Program-made: the position numbers and the translations under genes
Part shown: piece by piece, positions 9,504-13,477 of the stretch
Layout of the letters: every line of letters starts with the position of its first letter
How positions within the stretch are numbered: the first letter of the stretch is position 1
The notes under the pieces: model-generated
What the model was told of the DNA's origin: nothing
Database searches by the model: none
The model's input: the letters and a program-made list of their open reading frames with translations, nothing else
NCBI GenBank assembly: GCA_937995835.1
Contig: CALKIV010000075.1
Location: 1 to 13,477, forward strand
Length of the DNA: 13,477 bases
DNA from: an uncultured Dysgonomonas sp.
GTDB taxonomy: Bacteria > Bacteroidota > Bacteroidia > Bacteroidales > Dysgonomonadaceae
Reading direction: 5' to 3'

Positions 9504-11609
9504 TTAATTATTGTTCTGTATTTTATACACTCTTACATCTTGTGGAGGTATGTTGTAATTAACTTTTTTATCTTCTGACATTGAGAATTCGGATGTCCAC
9601 AATTCCTTTACACTTAAGTTTACACTTGATGTTATACCTAAACGTTCTAACTCGATAGAGCCGACCATATTCTCAGATGTACTGAAATTGAAAATAGCAA
9701 GATACGTTTCGTCATCTGTGCGTAGCATGAATTGGGTTTCTGGTTTATTAGGAGCAGAAGCTTTGTGCCCTTCAACGGGATAAAATGATTTACCTAAACG
9801 AGCAATGTCATTTATATCTTTGTTTGTTGCAACTTCTATTGCTTTGTTCCGAGCTTCAACATCCCCTTTGAAGTTACCCTTCAAACTAAAATTATCGCCA
9901 AGCATATAAATGCCTGTAATGACTGCCGATGTGATACGAGCCCTGTTAGATCCTATTTTGTAATTGTCTCTATCCTCAGGATTGTATAATAATATGTGGT
10001 CAGCATCATTAAATGGATAAACTCGATCTAGCCACCATCCAAATGAAAGACTATTAAGCATATAACCTGTAGTGCCAATTTCGCCTTCGGTCATTGCTCC
10101 CCATGCATCACAACTGATTCTTTTTGATGTGCCATATTGTGCAGGAAATGTTGGAGCAATTGACAGGGCTAAGAACATATCGTCGCCACATATCTGATTT
10201 AGGTATGCCATACCTTCATTGTATGCTTGCTTTCCGGTAGTTACGTCTTTGTTGTAGAACGAAACGGCTTCGAGAGTTCCATTATTTATAAAGTCTAATT
10301 TCACATATTCGTATCCAAGCTCTTTAAACATGCCGATATAGTGATCCATTCTCATTTTTGTTCCTGGATGTGTTGGGTCAACCGCTAATGATTCTATTTT
10401 TCGAGGCTTACCATTCGATGCATACAAATAAATATCTTTGTACTTCCATTTCTTATCAGTACCCTCTACAAAAGCCTCACTATTACCATGCCAATCAGAG
10501 AAAGGGCACCAATAGATTCCTGCTTTTTGACCATTTTTATGGCAATGTTCAACGAATTCCCTCAATTGCTGAGGTGTAAAATTATCCCAGAATGAATCTA
10601 AGCCAATGTATACTGTATTGTCATTATTGAAGTTATTGTTCTGTAGATTTGATGTGAAAAAATCAGAGACATCAATTGAACCCTCATAATTAACATTTGA
10701 CGCCATAGCTGCCCAGCTATTCCACCCGAATGGAGTTCCTTTTGTCCATGTGCGAGGAGGAGCTATCTTAGCACAGGTCTCACCATAGATCTCCAAGCCT
10801 TTCCTCCAATCAGAAAAATAACCAATAAATAGTTTGGGAGATTTTACTGTATTCCCTTTTAAATAGCCATGCTCACAAGATGGACGATCTTCTTTATCAC
10901 TAAAGTCACGTGTCAACTCGTTTGCCAATCCACCAAAAGCTTCAAGTTTATTAATGATATTATGTTCAGAAGTCGAAAAATGAATACCGGTCTTCCATGT
11001 ATCATGTTCTACTGAACCAATAATTAGTCCTTCGCGATTTTGACCATTGAAGAATGCAGTTACTTCAGAAGAAGTGTCTTCTACTGAAAAAGGGTTGGAT
11101 AGATATGGTACAAAATTATCGTTATCAAAAGGTACTGTTAATACTCTATTAGTACTATCTTTCTTCAGAAACGAGTGTGCGGTTTCGGTGTATATAGGAG
11201 CTATATAGTTTGATGCTATGGAGTCCTTAGACACAAGTTGGAGCTCTGCCAACATCTGAGATTGCCCTTCGTAGAAATAAAATACTTGTTGGGCGTTTGG
11301 ATATTTATCTAATCCAGAATAGGTATAAACTACCTTTTTGCCCTTACCCATCTGATCTTTAATATTAGATACCTCCGAACTAACGATAGGATACTTTGAT
11401 GTAACAATATACTGGTCATTTAACTTGTATCTTGAGACAACTCCGTCTAGTATCTTATCGTTGCTGAACGAAATTGTCAAAGTTTTAGATTCAGGTTCTA
11501 ACTCTATAGTCCAATCTTGAATTTCATTTTTGTAGACCAAATTAGAGCATCCTGCTAAGGATAGTAGGAGCCCTGTGAGTAATAAAAATTTCAATTTGTA
11601 ATTCTTCAT
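9504..11609 (-). CDS. clan GH-D (GH27/GH36-like) glycosidase, lipoprotein
   Basis: This 701-residue protein is a lipoprotein: the leader ends in the lipobox LAGC with C21 as the acylated residue, so it is membrane-anchored in the periplasm or on the cell surface. An N-terminal beta domain (about 25-280) leads to a TIM barrel opening with FGWNSWAAM (from F294), then YIGLDSFWD (D338), KAGIYWCPF, DPTHPG, YEYVKLDFINNG with likely nucleophile D439, and ISCDAWG with likely acid/base D501; a short beta-sandwich closes the protein. The two aspartates at strand ends are the clan GH-D arrangement of alpha-galactosidases and relatives. It differs clearly from the neighbouring canonical GH36 enzyme: it lacks CSSGGGR and the WDANRH context. 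Alpha-galactosidase is the default call, but another alpha-linked sugar (N-acetylgalactosamine, arabinopyranose, glucose) is possible. It is the promoter-proximal gene of the operon; the start has an A/T-rich leader without a Shine-Dalgarno, as usual for the phylum. Confidence 0.85.
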   Translation of the reverse strand: MKNYKLKFLLLTGLLLSLAGCSNLVYKNEIQDWTIELEPESKTLTISFSNDKILDGVVSRYKLNDQYIVTSKYPIVSSEVSNIKDQMGKGKKVVYTYSGLDKYPNAQQVFYFYEGQSQMLAELQLVSKDSIASNYIAPIYTETAHSFLKKDSTNRVLTVPFDNDNFVPYLSNPFSVEDTSSEVTAFFNGQNREGLIIGSVEHDTWKTGIHFSTSEHNIINKLEAFGGLANELTRDFSDKEDRPSCEHGYLKGNTVKSPKLFIGYFSDWRKGLEIYGETCAKIAPPRTWTKGTPFGWNSWAAMASNVNYEGSIDVSDFFTSNLQNNNFNNDNTVYIGLDSFWDNFTPQQLREFVEHCHKNGQKAGIYWCPFSDWHGNSEAFVEGTDKKWKYKDIYLYASNGKPRKIESLAVDPTHPGTKMRMDHYIGMFKELGYEYVKLDFINNGTLEAVSFYNKDVTTGKQAYNEGMAYLNQICGDDMFLALSIAPTFPAQYGTSKRISCDAWGAMTEGEIGTTGYMLNSLSFGWWLDRVYPFNDADHILLYNPEDRDNYKIGSNRARITSAVITGIYMLGDNFSLKGNFKGDVEARNKAIEVATNKDINDIARLGKSFYPVEGHKASAPNKPETQFMLRTDDETYLAIFNFSTSENMVGSIELERLGITSSVNLSVKELWTSEFSMSEDKKVNYNIPPQDVRVYKIQNNN

Positions 11610-11697
11610 TATATTATTAATTATTTTGCATAACTTGGATTCTGACCACTCTTTGATGGGAATAAACTTTGTTTAAGCTTATCTAGAAGTATTGACC

Positions 11698-11865
11698 ATG
11701 TTTACTTGTTGTCGGTGTGTGATTTTCTGCTCATTAACGAAATTGTTCTTATGGTTCAGTCTATTCAAAGTACACTCGGGGTCAGAAGTACTAATTCTAA
11801 TGTCTTTAGTAAGCGCTCCTCTTGTTAGGAAACTCCAAACAATAAAGGATACAATATCTGTTTAA
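11698..11865 (+). CDS. small open reading frame, 55 aa, doubtful
   Basis: An ATG-initiated frame of 55 codons runs to a TAA at 11863-11865. The N-terminal half is Cys/Phe/Leu-rich and hydrophobic (MFTCCRCVIFCSLTKLFLWF), the rest more basic. No ribosome binding signal is evident and no family is recognised. The complementary strand is open over almost the same interval (stop at 11679-11681, open up to 11861) without a good start codon. It may be a real small membrane peptide, the remnant of a gene on either strand, or chance. Confidence 0.15.
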   Translation: MFTCCRCVIFCSLTKLFLWFSLFKVHSGSEVLILMSLVSAPLVRKLQTIKDTISV

Positions 11866-11965
11866 ATTAATTTTTCTCTCATAATTTTTCCATTTTATTA
11901 GGATGATTAACTCTAGGATATGCTTTGGTACTCATCTTCGCTGTAGATGGAGTATACGTTATAAA

Positions 11966-11997
11966 CAAATCTAATATGTAATCATTGTATGATGAAA
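11966..11997 (-). promoter_or_regulatory. candidate Bacteroidetes promoter of the glycosidase operon
   Basis: On the minus strand, TAGATTTG (11973 down to 11966) matches the Bacteroidetes -7 consensus TAnnTTTG exactly. TTTC at 11997-11994 is one base from the -33 TTTG, with a 20-base spacer. Transcription would begin near 11959 and give a leader of about 350 bases before the first gene. A second exact -7 match (12028 to 12021, TACATTTG) lacks a convincing -33 element. Confidence 0.4.
11981..11993. promoter_or_regulatory. 5-3-5 palindrome, possible operator
   Basis: ATCAT-TGT-ATGAT is a perfect inverted repeat with 5-base arms. It lies between the -33-like and -7 elements of the candidate operon promoter, where a bound protein would affect RNA polymerase. 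Its short length means it could be chance. Confidence 0.25.
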
Positions 11998-12007
11998 ATC
12001 TAGTGCT

Positions 12008-12020
12008 TCGCAATATGCGA
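12008..12020. promoter_or_regulatory. second 5-3-5 palindrome, possible operator
   Basis: TCGCA-ATA-TGCGA is a perfect inverted repeat of the same geometry as the one at 11981-11993, centred 27 bases away, just upstream of the candidate operon promoter. The arm sequences differ, so the two need not bind the same protein. Confidence 0.25.
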
Positions 12021-12046
12021 CAAATGTATAAGGGAACTTATATTCT

Positions 12047-12089
12047 ACATTCGTTACATAAAAATACACTATTGTGACATTTCTTACAT
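12047..12089. promoter_or_regulatory. direct repeat ACATTnnTTACAT, 30-bp period, possible regulator site
   Basis: ACATTCGTTACAT (12047-12059) and ACATTTCTTACAT (12077-12089) agree at 11 of 13 positions and start exactly 30 bases apart, about three helical turns. Each copy itself contains two ACAT units 9 bases apart. The pair lies 53-95 bases before the sensor gene start, on the sensor side of the divergent region, so it is a candidate site for the locus regulator or for autoregulation. The function is inferred from position and periodicity only. Confidence 0.4.
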
Positions 12090-12141
12090 TTACAAAGTTT
12101 GTTTTTTTTACTACCTTTCAGTTCTTAACTTTCTATATACT

Positions 12142-13443
12142 ATGATTAAACATATTTGTTCGCTTTTTTTAATTTTAGCTCTATCTGTATCTCTCTACGC
12201 CTCTGAATATAACTTTTACAATATCAATAGCGATTTAGGGTTATCTCAGAATAATGTAAAATCGATATATCAGGACAGTAAAGGTTTTTTGTGGTTTGGC
12301 ACTAAGAATAAGCTCAACCGCTATGATGGTATATCCGTAAAGATTTTCGATTGCTATGATCATCAATTGCAGAAAGGCAACAATAATATTGGAGCCATAT
12401 TTGAAGGGTCTGATGGAAAACTTTGGCTAGGAACAGATAAAGGTGTATATATCTTCGATCCGGTGTATGAGAAGTTTTCCTTTCTGAATTTAGCTTCTTC
12501 TGAAGGAGTCGTTATTAATGATTGGATTTCTAGTATAGAAAGAGACGCTAATCAGAATATTTGGATAGTGGCACCTAACCAAGGTGTATTCAGATACGAA
12601 GAGGCGAAAAAGAAGATTAGTATGTATACAGTTGTAGATAAACTTCAGCCAAGTATAAGTAATCCACAATGTGCTGTATTGGATAAAAATAATAATGTTT
12701 GGATAGGAACTAATGGCTCTGGACTTTATAAATATAATAGAGAACAAGATAGCTTCGTTCAGTATATCGGAAACAAAGACACTAGTATATCATTAAAGGG
12801 GAAGAATATCTACTCGATAGAAAGCTATCAAAATTCTTTATTTGTAGCTATACATGAAGAAAAACTACTTAGCTTTGATATTGAAAAAGAGATTTTTACA
12901 GAATTAATACATCAAGAGCCAACTCCGAATTTTAAGATAATAAGACATTTGTCGGTGTTAAATAAAAATGAGTTATGGGTTGGAACTCAATTTGGTATAT
13001 ATATAATAAGTTTAGAAACCTCTCAGGTTCGTCACATCACAGAAGATCTTTTCGAAAAGACATCACTTTCAGATAATTTAATTGAAACAATCTTTCAAGA
13101 CAAGGAAGGTAATATTTGGATTGGTACAGGGTCAAGCGGGATAGATTATTTGCCAAAGTCTGGAATAGATTTTCATATTTATTCGCCTAGTTTTAGACCA
13201 GGGTCATTGCTTTCTAAAAGGGTTCGAGATCTCGTAGAAGATAATAACAATAACATATGGGTAGGTACAGAAGATGTTGGTGCATTTAAGCTTAATCCAA
13301 ATACTTCAGAATTTGTGAAAATTCCAAACTTACAGTATAACCGAATTTTATCGTTGATGAAAAATCAGGACGAAGTATGGATTGGTTATTTCAAAAATGG
13401 TCTTGATATTATCTCAACATCTAATTGTATATCTTCAAACTAA
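12142..13443 (+). CDS. HTCS-type two-component sensor, periplasmic propeller part, truncated
   Basis: The 433-residue product begins with a signal sequence (about residues 1-20, SLYA-S) and continues as Reg_prop beta-propeller repeats: GLSQNNVKSIYQDSKGFLWF at 33-52, then further blades marked by WLGT (95), W141, WIGT (187), a weak one near 233, WVGT (279), WIGT (326), WVGT (373) and WIGY (413). This is the sensor of hybrid two-component systems that bind glycan fragments in the periplasm and switch on adjacent carbohydrate loci. Full-length members usually have about 14 blades, a Y_Y_Y domain, a membrane helix, histidine kinase, receiver and AraC-type DNA-binding domains, around 1,300 residues. 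Here the frame stops after blade nine at the TAA at 13441-13443, so all signalling parts are absent. As it stands the product cannot signal by itself; nonsense mutation, frameshift or insertion are possible causes. It is divergent from the glycosidase operon, its probable target. Confidence 0.85.
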   Translation: MIKHICSLFLILALSVSLYASEYNFYNINSDLGLSQNNVKSIYQDSKGFLWFGTKNKLNRYDGISVKIFDCYDHQLQKGNNNIGAIFEGSDGKLWLGTDKGVYIFDPVYEKFSFLNLASSEGVVINDWISSIERDANQNIWIVAPNQGVFRYEEAKKKISMYTVVDKLQPSISNPQCAVLDKNNNVWIGTNGSGLYKYNREQDSFVQYIGNKDTSISLKGKNIYSIESYQNSLFVAIHEEKLLSFDIEKEIFTELIHQEPTPNFKIIRHLSVLNKNELWVGTQFGIYIISLETSQVRHITEDLFEKTSLSDNLIETIFQDKEGNIWIGTGSSGIDYLPKSGIDFHIYSPSFRPGSLLSKRVRDLVEDNNNNIWVGTEDVGAFKLNPNTSEFVKIPNLQYNRILSLMKNQDEVWIGYFKNGLDIISTSNCISSN

Positions 13444-13477
13444 TGTTCACCATTAGTGCTTAAGTGTTTTTCATTTC
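13444..13477. mobile_element. possible end of an insertion element interrupting the sensor gene
   Basis: The last 34 bases begin TGTTCACC directly after the premature stop. None of the three forward frames continues the propeller pattern here: one stops at the TAA at 13441-13443, and the other two also meet stops nearby. A TG-initiated end is compatible with, for example, IS21-type elements, but only 34 bases are present and no inverted terminal repeat partner can be seen. This is inference, not a recognised element. Confidence 0.2.

Larger units (their letters stand above)
11610..12141. other. 532-base divergent intergenic region
   Basis: This region separates the operon from the divergent sensor gene and must hold both promoters and the regulator's operators. 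Visible elements are a candidate minus-strand promoter (11966-11997), two 5-3-5 palindromes (11981-11993, 12008-12020), a 30-bp-spaced direct repeat (12047-12089) and a stretch open on both strands (11679-11865). There is also a distant 8-bp inverted repeat TTCTGACC (11640-11647) / GGTCAGAA (11780-11787). No recognisable riboswitch, tRNA or complete known gene is seen. Confidence 0.6.

Noticed and set aside
11837..11844. CAAACAAT read as a minus-strand -7 promoter box close to the first operon gene
   Set aside because: It misses the conserved TA of the TAnnTTTG consensus at the required positions; the box at 11966-11973 fits exactly.
12490..12747. 85-codon minus-strand open frame inside the sensor gene
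   Set aside because: It is antisense to propeller blades three and four, Ile/Tyr/Ser-rich, and shows no start signal or recognisable family.
1..13477. CRISPR array, tRNA or rRNA genes, phage or defence system
   Set aside because: No regularly spaced identical repeats, cloverleaf sequences, rRNA signatures, or nuclease/helicase-type genes are visible; the coding content is glycan metabolism and its sensor.

Overview
The window looks like a Bacteroidetes (Bacteroidales-type) chromosome segment. It is AT-rich, the starts lack clear Shine-Dalgarno sequences and sit behind A/T-rich leaders, every large gene has an export signal, and the architecture is that of a polysaccharide-utilization locus. 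It holds five glycan-degrading enzymes in one minus-strand run facing a divergent two-propeller-type (HTCS-like) sensor.

Layout. Bases 1-349 hold possibly the last codons of a plus-strand gene (2-67) and a strong rho-independent terminator for the minus-strand operon (228-270). The operon runs leftward from 11609 to 350. In transcription order it encodes a clan GH-D (GH27/GH36-like) lipoprotein, a GH36 alpha-galactosidase, a GH2 beta-mannosidase, a SASA-type (sialate) O-acetylesterase with an inserted sugar-binding domain, and a GH92 alpha-mannosidase. Gaps are 81, 13, 41 and 37 bases. The 81-base gap carries a perfect 13-bp inverted repeat. Bases 11610-12141 are a divergent intergenic region with a candidate Bacteroidetes promoter for the operon, two small palindromes, a 13-bp direct repeat spaced exactly 30 bp, and an unexplained stretch open on both strands. 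From 12142 a plus-strand gene encodes the periplasmic beta-propeller part of a hybrid two-component sensor. It stops after about nine blades (433 aa), followed by 34 bases of unassigned sequence to the window edge.

Working together. All five enzymes are exported and exo-acting or de-acetylating: alpha-galactose, beta-mannose, alpha-mannose and O-acetyl groups would be removed from one glycan. Two readings fit: trimming of host-type N-glycans (GH92 for alpha-mannose, GH2 for the core beta-mannose, esterase for O-acetyl sialate, alpha-galactosidases for alpha-Gal caps), or of acetylated galactomannan-type polysaccharide. There is no SusC/SusD pair, endo-enzyme, sialidase or hexosaminidase here, so the locus is partial or depends on genes elsewhere. 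The truncated sensor, possibly cut by an insertion element, is the most consequential oddity. No wholly new system is evident; the most novel points are the first GH-D enzyme, the sensor truncation and the intergenic structure.
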